Assembly (NCBI RefSeq): GCF_039729145.1
Contig: NZ_CP155793.1
Location: 744,001-808,000, forward strand
Source: Microbacterium sp. SY138
GTDB lineage: Bacteria; Actinomycetota; Actinomycetes; Actinomycetales; Microbacteriaceae
Direction: 5' to 3'
DNA: 64,000 bases
Shown: piece by piece, positions 7,634 through 16,718 of the stretch
Numbering within the stretch: the first letter of the stretch is position 1
Layout of the letters: each line of letters starts with the position of its first letter
Translations under genes and position numbers: made by a program
The notes under the pieces: model-generated
The model's input: the letters and a program-made list of their open reading frames with translations, nothing else
Told to the model about the DNA's origin: nothing
Database searches by the model: none

Positions 7634-10189
7634 TCAGCGCGCGGCGCGGTTCTTGGTGTGCTTGGTCGGTGTGGCGGCCCACGGATCCTCGGGCCAGGGA
7701 TGCCTCGGGTAGCGCCCCCGCATCTCGGCGCGGACCTGTGTGTAGGGGCCGGACCAGAACGAGGCGAGGTCGTCGGTGACCGCGAGCGGACGCCCTGCGG
7801 GGGACAGCAGGTGGAACAGCACCGGTACCCGTCCGTCGACGAGGCGGGGGGTCTCCGCCCAGCCGAAGCACTCCTGGAGCTTCACGGCGACGACAGGACG
7901 TGACGTCGGGTCGCCGTCGGGTTCGGGGTAGGTGATGCGGACGCGGGATCCGCTGGGCACCTCGAGGCGCTCCGGCACGAGGTCGTCGAGTCGCACCGCT
8001 TCGGGCCACGGCAGCAGCCGACGAAGAGCCGACGTCAGGTCCAGCCGATCCACGGGGGTGCCGGATGCCAGGGCGTCGAGCTCGGACGCCAGCCAGGTGT
8101 CGAGGGTCTCTATCAGTCCGGCGTCCGAGACATCGGGCCACGGATCGCCGAGCTCGCGTCGTAGCATCGCCAGACGGCGGCGCAGTCCGTCGGCGGCGTC
8201 GGGCCAGCTGAACAGCGTGAGTCCGTCGCGCCGGAGCACACGACGCACGGCATCCCGCCCCTCCTGGGCCGATGCCCGCACCGGCACCGATGTGCGCAGG
8301 ATCGCACCGATCCGGCGTTCGCGTCGGGCCTGGACACGACCTCCGACGAAGTCTGCCTCGACGCGGTCGGTCATCAGGTGGCTGGCGGCCTGCTCCATCT
8401 GCAGCTCGGTGAGCGCCGCAGCGGAGCGGATGATCGCACCGGACCCGGCCGCCGCACGGCCGGAGGCACGGGTCACGTCGGCGACGGCGAGCCATTCGAC
8501 GGCCGCGAGCGGGCCCGTCACCCCTGCGCGTGTCCCGGAGGCGAGCAGGTACGTCGCTCCGGTGGCGGTGCGCTCGACGCGGTGGGCGATGCGCTCGGGA
8601 AAAGCCAGCGCGATCACGAGGCCGACCCCGTCGAGGTCCGCGCGCACGCCCGGCGCCGGGCCGATCATGCGTTCGAGGCGGTTCGCGTCGTCTCGCCATC
8701 GGCGGGCGTCCGGGGTCCGCCCGTTTCTGAGGCCGATGAGGGCCCGCGCGATGTCGGCCTCGGGGCTTCGCAGATCGCCACCCACGAGCGCGACGACCTC
8801 AGCCGCGAGACGGCTGCCGACCGTCGGGCTGCCGTCGCGCAGAGCACGGGCCAGCCGGGGATCGGTCGGGATGCGCGCCAGTGCACGTCCCTCGGCGGTG
8901 GCGCGGCCCTCGTCGTCGATCGCGCCGAGGCCGTGCAGAACAGCGATGGCGTCGGCCAGGTGGGCGGCGGGCAACGGGTCGATCATCCGCAGGCCGTTTC
9001 CACCCGGGGCACCCCAGCACGCGAGCAGGAGCGCGGCATCGGCGAGGTCGACCACGGCCAACTCCGGCACCGGACGGGCGGGTGCCGCCGCGTACGAACG
9101 CTCGTCGACGCAGCGGATCACCGCGCCGGGGCCCTGGCGCGTGGCGCGTCCGGCCCGCTGCACGCACGACGAGCGAGGCGCAGCGCTGGTGACCAGGCCC
9201 GTCATGCCGCGGGCGGCGTCGCGCTGCGGATACCGCGACAGGCACGTGTCCACGACCAGACGGACGCCCGGCACGGTGAGCGAGGATTCGGCGAGCGACG
9301 TCGTGATGATGATGCGCGGACGGTCTTGCGGTGTACGGCCCCGGATCACGGCGTCCTGTTCGGCCGGGGGAATGCGGCCGTGCAGTTCCCGCACGTCGAA
9401 CCTGTCGCCGGCATCGCGGACGCGGCGGGCGATCTCCGCCACCTCGCGGGCACCAGGGGCGAAGACCAGTACGTCGGCATCGGGCTTCTCGCGGACCAGA
9501 TCCCGTGCCGCCGATACCGTGACCGCCGCGACGTGGTCGAGGAATCCCCACGTTACACCGCGCTCGTCGAGCCGGGGCACGGGGCTCGGAGCCCAGCGTT
9601 CGGCGAGAGGGAAGGCCGGGACGTCGTGGTCGACGATTGGCGCCGGTGTCGCATCCGTGGCGATGACGGAGGCGAGGCGTGTCGCGTCGAGGGTGGCGGA
9701 CATCGCGATGACCATGAGGTCATCGCGCAGCTCCCGCACCTCGGAGAGCAGACCGATCAGCAGATCGGTCTCGAGCGCGCGCTCGTGCACCTCGTCGATG
9801 ATCACGGCACCCACGCCGTCGAGACCGGGATCATCGAGCATACGTCGAAGCAGTACGCCGGCGGTGACGAACTCGACCTGCGTCTCCGGACCGGCTGTGC
9901 GCTCGCCGCGGACGCTGAAGCCGACGCGTGCGCCGAGGGGTGAGCCGTCGAGGTGAGCGAGTCGGCGGGCGGCGGCGCGGGCGGCGACGCGGCGAGGCTG
10001 GGTGACGATCACCCGACCGCTGCGCCGTGAGGCGACGAGCGGCGGTACGAGTGTGGTCTTGCCGGTGCCCGGGGGGGCGGTCACGACGACCGACCCGCTC
10101 GTGTCGAGCGCTGCCGAGACCTCGTCGACGGCGGCCGCGAACGAGAGGCCCGCGCCGATGGTGGCGAGGTCGAAGACGGCGGGGGTCAT
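7634..10189 (-). CDS. hrpB: ATP-dependent helicase HrpB
   Basis: 851 residues of the DEAH/RHA superfamily-2 helicase family. Walker A PPGTGKTT lies near residue 40, motif II is IIDEVHERALETD (DEVH), motif III is SAT, and motif VI is QRAGRATRQGPG. A helicase-associated domain follows, and an HrpB C-terminal domain ends the protein (SWPDAADGLRRRLAMLR to GRYPRHPWPEDPW). Length matches the family (about 820-850). It is a probable RNA-dependent ATPase of unknown physiological role. It faces the exporter genes tail-to-tail, 19 bases apart. The antisense strand has long open frames that are GC artefacts. Confidence 0.93.
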   Translation of the reverse strand: MTPAVFDLATIGAGLSFAAAVDEVSAALDTSGSVVVTAPPGTGKTTLVPPLVASRRSGRVIVTQPRRVAARAAARRLAHLDGSPLGARVGFSVRGERTAGPETQVEFVTAGVLLRRMLDDPGLDGVGAVIIDEVHERALETDLLIGLLSEVRELRDDLMVIAMSATLDATRLASVIATDATPAPIVDHDVPAFPLAERWAPSPVPRLDERGVTWGFLDHVAAVTVSAARDLVREKPDADVLVFAPGAREVAEIARRVRDAGDRFDVRELHGRIPPAEQDAVIRGRTPQDRPRIIITTSLAESSLTVPGVRLVVDTCLSRYPQRDAARGMTGLVTSAAPRSSCVQRAGRATRQGPGAVIRCVDERSYAAAPARPVPELAVVDLADAALLLACWGAPGGNGLRMIDPLPAAHLADAIAVLHGLGAIDDEGRATAEGRALARIPTDPRLARALRDGSPTVGSRLAAEVVALVGGDLRSPEADIARALIGLRNGRTPDARRWRDDANRLERMIGPAPGVRADLDGVGLVIALAFPERIAHRVERTATGATYLLASGTRAGVTGPLAAVEWLAVADVTRASGRAAAGSGAIIRSAAALTELQMEQAASHLMTDRVEADFVGGRVQARRERRIGAILRTSVPVRASAQEGRDAVRRVLRRDGLTLFSWPDAADGLRRRLAMLRRELGDPWPDVSDAGLIETLDTWLASELDALASGTPVDRLDLTSALRRLLPWPEAVRLDDLVPERLEVPSGSRVRITYPEPDGDPTSRPVVAVKLQECFGWAETPRLVDGRVPVLFHLLSPAGRPLAVTDDLASFWSGPYTQVRAEMRGRYPRHPWPEDPWAATPTKHTKNRAAR

Positions 10190-10339
10190 CCCTCCAGTCT
10201 GCCCGGTCGGGCGACGTCCGGAGCCGTTCGGAACTCAGGAGATCTGCGGGGGATTCGGCGGAGCGGGCAGTACGGCGCGTCCACGGGGGCAGATGTCCTG
10301 AGCCGTGAACGGGGGACGGCGGTGCCCGCTCCGGAAACA

Positions 10340-10374
10340 GCGGATGCCGCGACCGGGTCGGTCGCGGCATCCGC
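10340..10374 (-). terminator. Terminator of the flotillin gene
   Basis: A perfect 15-bp stem (GCGGATGCCGCGACC and its complement) with a five-base loop. On the minus strand it is followed by TGTTTCC. It lies 22 bases beyond the flotillin stop codon. Confidence 0.75.
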
Positions 10375-10396
10375 CGAAGTGCTCTGCCTGCTCCGC

Positions 10397-12013
10397 CTAC
10401 TCTGCTGCGGGAGCTGCGGGGGTTGCGGAAGCGGGCGGCGGTGGAGTGGTCGGCGTCGACACCCGGGGCGCGGGTGCGGGTGCGGGCGGCGTAGCCTCGG
10501 CGACTCCTGCACCGAAGCCGCGGCCGACGGCCTGACCCTGGATGATCCCGGCGAGGTCGAGCCCCGTTGCCGAGTGGACGCTGTCGAACACCGAGCGCAG
10601 GGCCTTCGCGCTGTCGGCGCCGACGACGTTCGACGCGCCGTCTTCGCCGGAGCTGCCGATGATCGACACGTTGCCGATCGCCGCGTAACCCTTGGAGAAC
10701 TCGGCCATGATCGACGGCAGCACCTCGAGCACGCGCTGCGAGAGGAACGCGTCCTGGTTCGAGGCGATGGCCTTCGCCTCCGCCTCGAGAGCGGCGGCAC
10801 GGGCATCACCCTCGGCGCGGATGGCGTCGGCCTCGGCGCTGGCGCGCAGACGGCGGGCTTCGGCCTCGGCTTCTGCCTGAGCACGCAGGGCGTTCGCCTC
10901 ACCGCTGGCCTTGGCGATCGCGGCCGCGGCCTCACCGTCGGCACGAGCCTTGTCGGCCTGCGCCTGCTGCTCGGCGATGCGGGTACGGGCCTCGGCCTGC
11001 TTGACCTGCTCGATCGCGGCAGCCTCGGCGGCGCGCTCGCGCGTGTAGAGCTCGGCCTGTGCGCGGGTCTCGGCCTCATACCGCTGTGCATCGGCGACGC
11101 GCTTGACGTCGGCGTCGAGCTGGGCCTGCTTGTTCTCGGCCTGCTGCTGCAGAACGGCCTGCTCGGCCTGAGCACGAGCCAGCGCCTCGGCCTGCTCGGC
11201 TTCGGCGCGGGCGCGGCCGATCCCGGAGTCGGAGTTGGCCGTGTTGGTGTCGAGCGCTGTCTGCTCGATCAGGTTGGCTTCCTTGTTGGCGATGTTCTTC
11301 TGGTTGATCGCACGGTCGGCGTTGGTCTGGGAGATCTCGGCGGCCTGACGTTTCGCCTGGATCTCGGGGGCGCCGAGCGACTGGATGTAGCCGACCTTGT
11401 CGGTGATGCCCTTGATCTGGAACGAGTCGAGGATCAGGCCCTGTTCGGCGAGCTCCTGCGAGACGTCGGCGGCGATCTGGTCGGAGAACTTCTTGCGCTC
11501 GCGCATCAGCTCCACGACCGAGAGCGTCGCGACGATGCCTCGGAGCGCACCCTCGAGCTGCTCGGTGGTGAACTGCTCGATGGCCTTGTCCTGCGATGCG
11601 AAGCGCTCGGCCGCGCGGCGGACGTAGAGCGGGTCGGAGCCGATCTTCACGATCGCGACGCCGTCGACGTTCAGCGTGACGCTGTCGAGCGACTGGGCCT
11701 CGGCGTTGAGGGAGACCTGGCGCGACCGCAGCGAGATGATCTCGTGGCGTTGCGTGATCGGGTTGACGAGCGACTTGCCGTTCACGATGACCGTGACGGG
11801 CGACTCCGCCAGCTCGGAGCTGGTCGTGCCGTCGGCGGCGATGACCGCGCGCTGGATCTTCTGCTTGCGGCCCGAGATGACGAGTGCTTCGTCGGCTCGA
11901 GCGACCTTGATCCAGCTGCGTGCGAACAGCAGCAGGATGAGCAGCAGAACGACGGCGACGACGACCGCGATTCCGACGATGACGAGGATGCCGACGATTC
12001 CGGCGATCTCCAT
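10397..12013 (-). CDS. Flotillin/SPFH-domain membrane protein
   Basis: 538 residues. One N-terminal membrane segment (GIVGILVIVGIAVVVAVVLL, residues about 5-30) is followed by an SPFH/band-7 domain, then a long Ala/Glu-rich coiled coil (many AEAEA and RAEA units, about residues 230-430) characteristic of flotillins, and a Pro/Ala-rich tail. Flotillins assemble into membrane scaffolds on the cytoplasmic face. The ATG at 12013 is chosen because GGGAGGT precedes it and the hydrophobic segment starts directly. No NfeD gene is adjacent, although the two are often paired. A strong terminator follows. Confidence 0.9.
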   Translation of the reverse strand: MEIAGIVGILVIVGIAVVVAVVLLLILLLFARSWIKVARADEALVISGRKQKIQRAVIAADGTTSSELAESPVTVIVNGKSLVNPITQRHEIISLRSRQVSLNAEAQSLDSVTLNVDGVAIVKIGSDPLYVRRAAERFASQDKAIEQFTTEQLEGALRGIVATLSVVELMRERKKFSDQIAADVSQELAEQGLILDSFQIKGITDKVGYIQSLGAPEIQAKRQAAEISQTNADRAINQKNIANKEANLIEQTALDTNTANSDSGIGRARAEAEQAEALARAQAEQAVLQQQAENKQAQLDADVKRVADAQRYEAETRAQAELYTRERAAEAAAIEQVKQAEARTRIAEQQAQADKARADGEAAAAIAKASGEANALRAQAEAEAEARRLRASAEADAIRAEGDARAAALEAEAKAIASNQDAFLSQRVLEVLPSIMAEFSKGYAAIGNVSIIGSSGEDGASNVVGADSAKALRSVFDSVHSATGLDLAGIIQGQAVGRGFGAGVAEATPPAPAPAPRVSTPTTPPPPASATPAAPAAE

Positions 12014-12195
12014 GAATGACCTCCCTGGTCCCCCCGAGGGGGCGGTCTCGAGCGCGCCGTGGTGCGCGCCTTCGCCCCCCACCCTGCCAGAAATGCAGAG
12101 AGGCCGTTCCGGGGGCATCGTGATGGGCGGAAAACTCGACGTCGGGAGGAAGGTCTTCGGCCATACGTCCGCCCGACGAGGAGATCTCCTCCTGC

Positions 12196-12258
12196 GGGGG
12201 TGCGGGCAGGGGCTGGTCAGGGGGTGCGGGCAGGGGAGGTGCCGAGGCCGAGGCCGAG
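12196..12258. repeat. Short tandem repeats just past the marR stop
   Basis: A 17-base block (GGGGGTGCGGGCAGGGG) occurs at 12196 and again at 12220, a 24-base period. It is followed by three GCCGAG units at 12241-12258. All of this lies immediately downstream of the marR stop (12275-12277, minus strand). Confidence 0.7.
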
Positions 12259-12274
12259 GCGAGGGCGAGGGGCG

Positions 12275-12703
12275 TCAGCGGGCGCGGAGCTTCTCCGCGA
12301 GGTCGCGCAGGGCGCGCAGCTCGTCGTCGTCGAGACGGGACATGCGGTCGGCGATCGAGCGTCCGTGCACGGTGGCGAGCGAGCGGAAGGCCCGGGCCCC
12401 CTCGTCCGTCGCCCGGATCAGCGCACCGCGACCGTCGTCGGGGTCGGCGCACTTCGCCACGAGTCCTCGTGTGACCATGCGGTCGACCAGGCGCGAGACG
12501 CTGGGCTGGCTGATCAGCATGTTCGAGGTGATGTCGCGCAGCCGCGCGGTCATGTCGGGGGAGCGGGTGACGGTGAGCAGCACGTCGTACTCTGCCTGCG
12601 CGATATCGCTGTGCTCGAAGTCGCTCATCATCTCGGTGAACAGCTCGTGCTGCGCGCGGAACAGGCTCTCCCAGGCCTCCAGGGCGAGCTTGCGATCGGT
12701 CAT
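12275..12703 (-). CDS. MarR-family transcriptional regulator
   Basis: 142 residues with the winged helix-turn-helix of MarR proteins: ISQPSVSRLVDRMVTRGLV is the recognition helix, and DPDDGRGALIRATDEG the wing. ATG at 12703 is preceded by TATTCT and six bases, a leaderless arrangement. MarR proteins usually repress their own gene and a nearby transporter or detoxification gene. Here neighbours are flotillin (downstream, same strand) and a DUF418 protein (upstream, same strand), neither an obvious target. The inducer is unknown. Confidence 0.88.
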   Translation of the reverse strand: MTDRKLALEAWESLFRAQHELFTEMMSDFEHSDIAQAEYDVLLTVTRSPDMTARLRDITSNMLISQPSVSRLVDRMVTRGLVAKCADPDDGRGALIRATDEGARAFRSLATVHGRSIADRMSRLDDDELRALRDLAEKLRAR

Positions 12704-12727
12704 CCTCACAGAATAGTGCGAACAGTA

Positions 12728-12761
12728 AAGGGCCGGTCGGAGAGGCTCCCGACCGGCCCTT
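12728..12761 (-). terminator. Terminator between the DUF418 gene and marR
   Basis: A perfect 13-bp stem (AAGGGCCGGTCGG and its complement) with an eight-base loop. The minus-strand side ends in CCCTTTACT. It lies about 125 bases after the DUF418 stop and just upstream of the marR promoter. Confidence 0.65.
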
Positions 12762-12886
12762 GTCCCTTGCACCAAGAGTGTCCTGCAATCACATGCGGTG
12801 GATGCCACAGCAAACATTCACCGTGCGATCACTGTATAACGGCGAGATAACGAATGCAACGGTTTGATCACGGAAAGTTCTCGATC

Positions 12887-14146
12887 TCAGGCGACGGTCG
12901 GCGCCTTCACGCGGCTCCGGGTGAGGAATCGGAAGCTGACGTCCCAGACGTACTCGAGCGGTCCCTTGCGGAAGCGGCGCATCCAGAGGTTCGCGAACAG
13001 GATCACCAGAGCGGCGATCACGAAGAACATCGCCAGGGTTCCGACCAGCGGGTCGAGCGTCTCCGCAAGCGGCGAGTGACCGATGATCGACTGCGCCACC
13101 CGACCGAGGATGTTCTGGAGCACGTAGCAGCTCAGGGCCATCTGGCCGACAAGGGAGAGCGCGCGTCCGACGAATCCGATGCGGTGTCCTCGATAGAAGG
13201 AGGCCATGAGAGCGAGGATGCCGAATGCGACCAGCGGCGCGGAGAGGAACCTGTTGAGTCCGAACGTCTCTTGCATGAGGAAGAACACGACCTCCCCCGG
13301 AACGCCCGCACCGAGGCCGACGATCATGACCCATCTGCGCAGTCGCGCGCCGCGGGCCTCGAACAGTCCGTGGCGGTAGAGCATGGCGCCGAGGGTGAAG
13401 ACGACGAGACCGAGGGTGAGGATCGAGCCGGTGTCGGTGCCGACCGTCAGGTCGGAGAACACGGTCAGGGTGTTCATCTGCACCTCTTCCCAATATGTCG
13501 GCCTGCCGCCGACCGTCGGGGACTCCCCGGGGATCACGAGGCCTGGGAACATCATGACGCTGCCGGTGAAGAGGGGGAGAAGGATGAGCGTGACGTGCGT
13601 CACGAGCGCCACGCCGATGAACACCCACTGGCGTTTCTCCGGGAGCAGCAGGACGAATGCCACGACGAAGCCGAGGACGGCGTAGGCGCGGAGTACGTCG
13701 AACTGCACCACGAAGATGTAGTTGAGCATTCCGTCGATGAAGAGCAGACCGGCACGAACGAGATAGGTGCCGGGCCACCGGCTGCCGCGCCGGAGCGCTG
13801 CCTGGCGCTGGATCTCGAGTCCGATGCCGAACATGATGGTCAACAGGCCCAGGAACTTCCCTTCCGAAAGTGCGGAGACGAGGTCCTGCCACCAGATGTC
13901 GACCACCCGTTCGCCGAAGAACGCCTGGAACAGCCAGACGTTGCTGGCGAGAGTGCCGATGATGGCGACGCCGCGGATCACGTCGAGCGAGGCAATGCGG
14001 CCAGGCGATGCCATCGCGGTCGTCTCGGGTGCCTCGTGCTCGGCCCTCCCGGCCCCTGCCTGCTCCGGGAGGAGGCCGTCGCCGTGGGGCGGCTTCGCCG
14101 TACGGCGATAGCGGGGAAGGGCAGCTCGGGCAGAAGTCTCTGTCAT
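12887..14146 (-). CDS. DUF418-family polytopic membrane protein
   Basis: 419 residues with about ten transmembrane helices. The N-terminal SPGRIASLDVIRGVAIIGTL and the C-terminal GRMALSCYVLQNIL-like region (here GQMALSCYVLQNILGR) followed by PLEYVWD-type sequence are the hallmarks of DUF418. Members resemble acyltransferase-3 membrane enzymes but have no assigned reaction. The ATG at 14146 is preceded directly by GGAGGT. An internal ATG 43 codons later (MASPGRIASLD) would trim a charged N-terminal extension and is a credible alternative. No operon partner. Confidence 0.75.
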   Translation of the reverse strand: MTETSARAALPRYRRTAKPPHGDGLLPEQAGAGRAEHEAPETTAMASPGRIASLDVIRGVAIIGTLASNVWLFQAFFGERVVDIWWQDLVSALSEGKFLGLLTIMFGIGLEIQRQAALRRGSRWPGTYLVRAGLLFIDGMLNYIFVVQFDVLRAYAVLGFVVAFVLLLPEKRQWVFIGVALVTHVTLILLPLFTGSVMMFPGLVIPGESPTVGGRPTYWEEVQMNTLTVFSDLTVGTDTGSILTLGLVVFTLGAMLYRHGLFEARGARLRRWVMIVGLGAGVPGEVVFFLMQETFGLNRFLSAPLVAFGILALMASFYRGHRIGFVGRALSLVGQMALSCYVLQNILGRVAQSIIGHSPLAETLDPLVGTLAMFFVIAALVILFANLWMRRFRKGPLEYVWDVSFRFLTRSRVKAPTVA

Positions 14147-14313
14147 ACCTCCAGTCCAGGGCGCGCGCCGTTGCGTGGCCGTATGCCGTTTTCGATATGA
14201 GGACGATATGCCGACCACGGAGGCGTCGCCATTCCGCATGGAAAACGCCGGCCGCCGTATGTGTTCCGTCTGTCAGGCGCTCAGAGGCACGCGTCCGGAG
14301 CAACGTGGGAGGC

Positions 14314-14859
14314 ATGTCCGTGTCCCGTCCTCCCCATCACGTCCCCGCGCAGACACTGCCGAGCGCTTCGTGCCCTCCATGCTGGGGCCATCTGTCGAGG
14401 ACCGTGAGCCACTACGGCACCGTCGCGTGCGTGCTCGCGGTCTATCCGCCCGACTCCACGGACGCGGAGCGGCGCATTGCCGAGGCGCACCGCTGGTTCA
14501 CTCCGCTGTCGCTCGGCGGTGGCGTCGTCGCGTGGGTGGTGCTGTGCGCCGCGGGTTTTCCTCCGTTGCTCGCTGCGATGCTGCTCGTCGCTGCTCTGCT
14601 TCCGATCGGCATCATCCTGTCGCGGCGCTCGCGCAGCATCCGTCGGCGCGTGGTCACGGTATCGGCATGTCGGTCCGGGCTCAGCGAAGACACCGCGGCC
14701 GAGCGCGCCCAGCAGCTCCGTCTGGAGACCCTGGCCCACGCGCTCGGCGACGCCGCTCTCGCCTGCCGTCAGGGAGTAATCGGTCGTGATCGGTTCGACC
14801 GGGTGTGGACGGCTGCCTACGCGCAGGCCGCTGTCATCGCGACCGGTTCCGCCCGGTGA
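14314..14859 (+). CDS. Two-helix membrane protein, DUF6611-like
   Basis: 181 residues. The segment HYGTVACVLAVYPPDSTDAERR (split here as HYGTVACVLAVYPP and DSTDAERR) resembles the YG...VVYPPG...ER signature of DUF6611 proteins. A pair of hydrophobic helices follows (LGGGVVAWVVLCAAGFPPLL and AAMLLVAALLPIGIIL), then a cytoplasmic helical tail. ATG 14314 has GGGAGG just upstream, but the first 30 residues are poorly conserved-looking, so the start could be the GTG near 14403. Function unknown. It is divergent from the DUF418 gene. Confidence 0.5.
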   Translation: MSVSRPPHHVPAQTLPSASCPPCWGHLSRTVSHYGTVACVLAVYPPDSTDAERRIAEAHRWFTPLSLGGGVVAWVVLCAAGFPPLLAAMLLVAALLPIGIILSRRSRSIRRRVVTVSACRSGLSEDTAAERAQQLRLETLAHALGDAALACRQGVIGRDRFDRVWTAAYAQAAVIATGSAR

Positions 14860-14937
14860 ATCCCCGGCTTCTCGGCGACTGTCCGAGGCCCCTTCTACTG
14901 TGTGTCTCACTCCGCAGACCGGGAAGAGGGAAGAGCC

Positions 14938-15462
14938 ATGACCGCAGCCACGAGCGCAGCCCCGAACGGCTACACGAGCGTCGCCCCCTGGGTCGTCACC
15001 GACGACACGGGCGCGCTGCTCGACTTCATCTCCCAGGTCTTCGACGGGGAGGAACTGGCGCGGGTCGCCACGGAAGACGGTCTGATCGGACACGGTGAGA
15101 TACGCATCGGCGACACCGTCGTCCTCGCCTTCGATCGTCGGCCGGAGTGGCCCGTGATGCCGAGCCTGCTTCGGGTGTGGGTGCCCGACGCCGCAGAGGC
15201 CTTCACCAGAGCCGAGGCTGCAGGGGCGAGCGTGGTGACCGCCCTCAGCGACAACGCCTTCGGCCAGCGCGGTGGGCGCATCAAGGATCCGTTCGGCAAC
15301 ATCTGGTGGGTCGTGAGCCACGTGGAAGACGTCGATGAAGAAGTGATGTGGCAGCGGCTGCAGCAGACCGAGTATGCCGACCAGATGCGCGTCGCGCAGG
15401 AGACGCTCGACGCCGAGCTGAGCGGTCGTGCGCACGGGCGCAGCAGCGCGCCGACGCGCTAG
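14938..15462 (+). CDS. VOC (glyoxalase/PhnB-like) family protein
   Basis: 174 residues with one vicinal-oxygen-chelate fold: YTSVAPWVVTDDTGALLDFISQVF at the N-terminus, and the closing motif QRGGRIKDPFGNIWWVVSH near residues 113-131. The PhnB-like subgroup usually lacks known chemistry; some members isomerise or bind small ligands. A purine-rich GGGAAGAGGGAAGAG precedes the ATG. The stop codon shares a CTAG tetranucleotide with the stop of the convergent gene at 15459. Function unknown. Confidence 0.8.
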   Translation: MTAATSAAPNGYTSVAPWVVTDDTGALLDFISQVFDGEELARVATEDGLIGHGEIRIGDTVVLAFDRRPEWPVMPSLLRVWVPDAAEAFTRAEAAGASVVTALSDNAFGQRGGRIKDPFGNIWWVVSHVEDVDEEVMWQRLQQTEYADQMRVAQETLDAELSGRAHGRSSAPTR

Positions 15463-16061
15463 TCGGCGAACGGCTCACCCCGATACTTGCGGCACACGCC
15501 TCCTGTCTCTTCGACATCTTCCGCGACGGCGTCGACGACCGCGGCCGCGGCGGTGCGCGTGCGCGGTGCGACCTGGCTCAGTGCGAGGGCACCGGTGCAC
15601 GCGAACACGATCAGGTCGCCGGGGGAGAGCGCCTTCGGCAGCCGGGCGTGCAGCCGCGTGTCGTCTTCGTCGGTGCGGAGGACGGTCTGCACCAGGTCTC
15701 GAGCCCGGGGCGTGCGCAGCCGCTCGACGTGGGTGACCAGCGGGACGATCGCGCGGAGATCGCAGTCGACGGTCGCCGACGCCTCGCGATGCCACCCCTG
15801 AGGCTCTTCGCGGGCGGTGATCCGTGCCACCACCAACGTCACGTGCGGGTCCGCTTCGGGGTGCGCCGCAGAGGGCGCGACGGGCGCGATCAGTATGCAG
15901 GGGGTGCGTCGTTCGCGCGCGAGATCGGACAGCGCTCGCCCGGCGACGACGATGTCGTGCGCACCGATCACGGTGTCTTTCGGCCACAGCTGCCGTGCAT
16001 CGCGTCGCGGGTCGTTCCATACGAATGCGGTCGAGTGCAGCACCGTGTGCAGGACGGTCAT
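15459..16061 (-). CDS. Unknown protein, paralogue of the upstream gene (pair member B)
   Basis: 200 residues, no membrane segment, no domain I recognise. It aligns along its length with the protein encoded at 16058-16579: HDIVVAGR vs TDVVAGG, HVTLVVARITARE vs DVTVLLFRITLRV, DCDLRAIVPLVTH vs DCSFDGVDAAWEE, and SPGDLIVFACTGALALSQVAPR vs REGDLVVVPCVGAVTLRDVRPR (final pair longest). The ATG overlaps the previous stop by ATGA, so the two are translationally coupled and may form a heteromer. The stop shares CTAG with the convergent VOC gene. Function unknown. Confidence 0.7.
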   Translation of the reverse strand: MTVLHTVLHSTAFVWNDPRRDARQLWPKDTVIGAHDIVVAGRALSDLARERRTPCILIAPVAPSAAHPEADPHVTLVVARITAREEPQGWHREASATVDCDLRAIVPLVTHVERLRTPRARDLVQTVLRTDEDDTRLHARLPKALSPGDLIVFACTGALALSQVAPRTRTAAAAVVDAVAEDVEETGGVCRKYRGEPFAD

Positions 16062-16579
16062 CGTGACGCCTCCACAGAGAGCGCGGCGGTGACGCGCGGA
16101 CGCACGTCTCGGAGCGTGACAGCACCGACGCAGGGGACGACGACGAGATCGCCTTCCCGGAGGTCGGCAGGAAGAGGCGCGATGGGGTGCGGCCAGGCCA
16201 CGCCGCCCACCTCGCCGGGGATCAGCTCGATCTTCGTCGTCCGCGCCGAAGAAGCCCGGCCGATGAGGCGGCACTCCTCCCACGCGGCATCCACACCGTC
16301 GAACGAGCAGTCCGTGAGCGCGATGCGCTTGTCCTCCTGGGTGTCGACGCGCAGCGTGATCCGGAACAGCAGCACGGTCACGTCGGTTCCCGCGGTCGGC
16401 AGCGGCAGGTCGCCCGTGAGGACCGCGGGTGATCCGCTGATCTCGAACAGCCGCAGGAGCGAGATGCCTCCCGCCACGACATCGGTGGTCGTCGGGTGCG
16501 TGTGCACCGGCCACCTCCATCCGTCGAGGGGAGTGGGAATGCTCTGTCGAAGCGTGGGAAGGATGTCGGTGAGAGTCAT
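16058..16579 (-). CDS. Unknown protein, paralogue of the downstream gene (pair member A)
   Basis: 173 residues, predominantly beta-rich by its alternating hydrophobic pattern, without signal peptide or membrane helix. First gene of a two-gene unit coupled by ATGA to the paralogue at 15459-16061. The shared features are an N-terminal VVAG segment, a central beta strand ending FRIT/ARIT, a DC dipeptide (Asp-Cys) in mid-protein, and a C-terminal GDL-(I/V)V-x-x-C-x-GA motif. The conserved Asp-Cys and Cys could be structural or catalytic. I do not recognise the family. Confidence 0.7.
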   Translation of the reverse strand: MTLTDILPTLRQSIPTPLDGWRWPVHTHPTTTDVVAGGISLLRLFEISGSPAVLTGDLPLPTAGTDVTVLLFRITLRVDTQEDKRIALTDCSFDGVDAAWEECRLIGRASSARTTKIELIPGEVGGVAWPHPIAPLPADLREGDLVVVPCVGAVTLRDVRPRVTAALSVEASR

Positions 16580-16718
16580 GACTCCGTCCTACGCCTGGGT
16601 GATCGTGGCGATGAAGGAGTCTCACGGAACCCATGCGCGTCCATCCCGATCACTCACGACGTCCCGACCTCGTCGAAACGACGCCGACCCGGCGACGCCG
16701 GCGTGACAGGATCGGGAC

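Noticed and set aside
7932..9956. 674-codon open frame opposite hrpB
   Set aside because: Arg/Ser/Thr-rich translation without motifs, created by GC-rich third positions of the HrpB frame.
10322..12019. 565-codon open frame opposite the flotillin gene
   Set aside because: Repeated Leu/Gly/Asp mirror of the coiled-coil codons; no start signal or domain.
12790..12880. AT-richer stretch near 12.8 kb considered for a tRNA or small RNA
   Set aside because: No cloverleaf arms or anticodon stem could be found, only the 3' untranslated end of the DUF418 gene.
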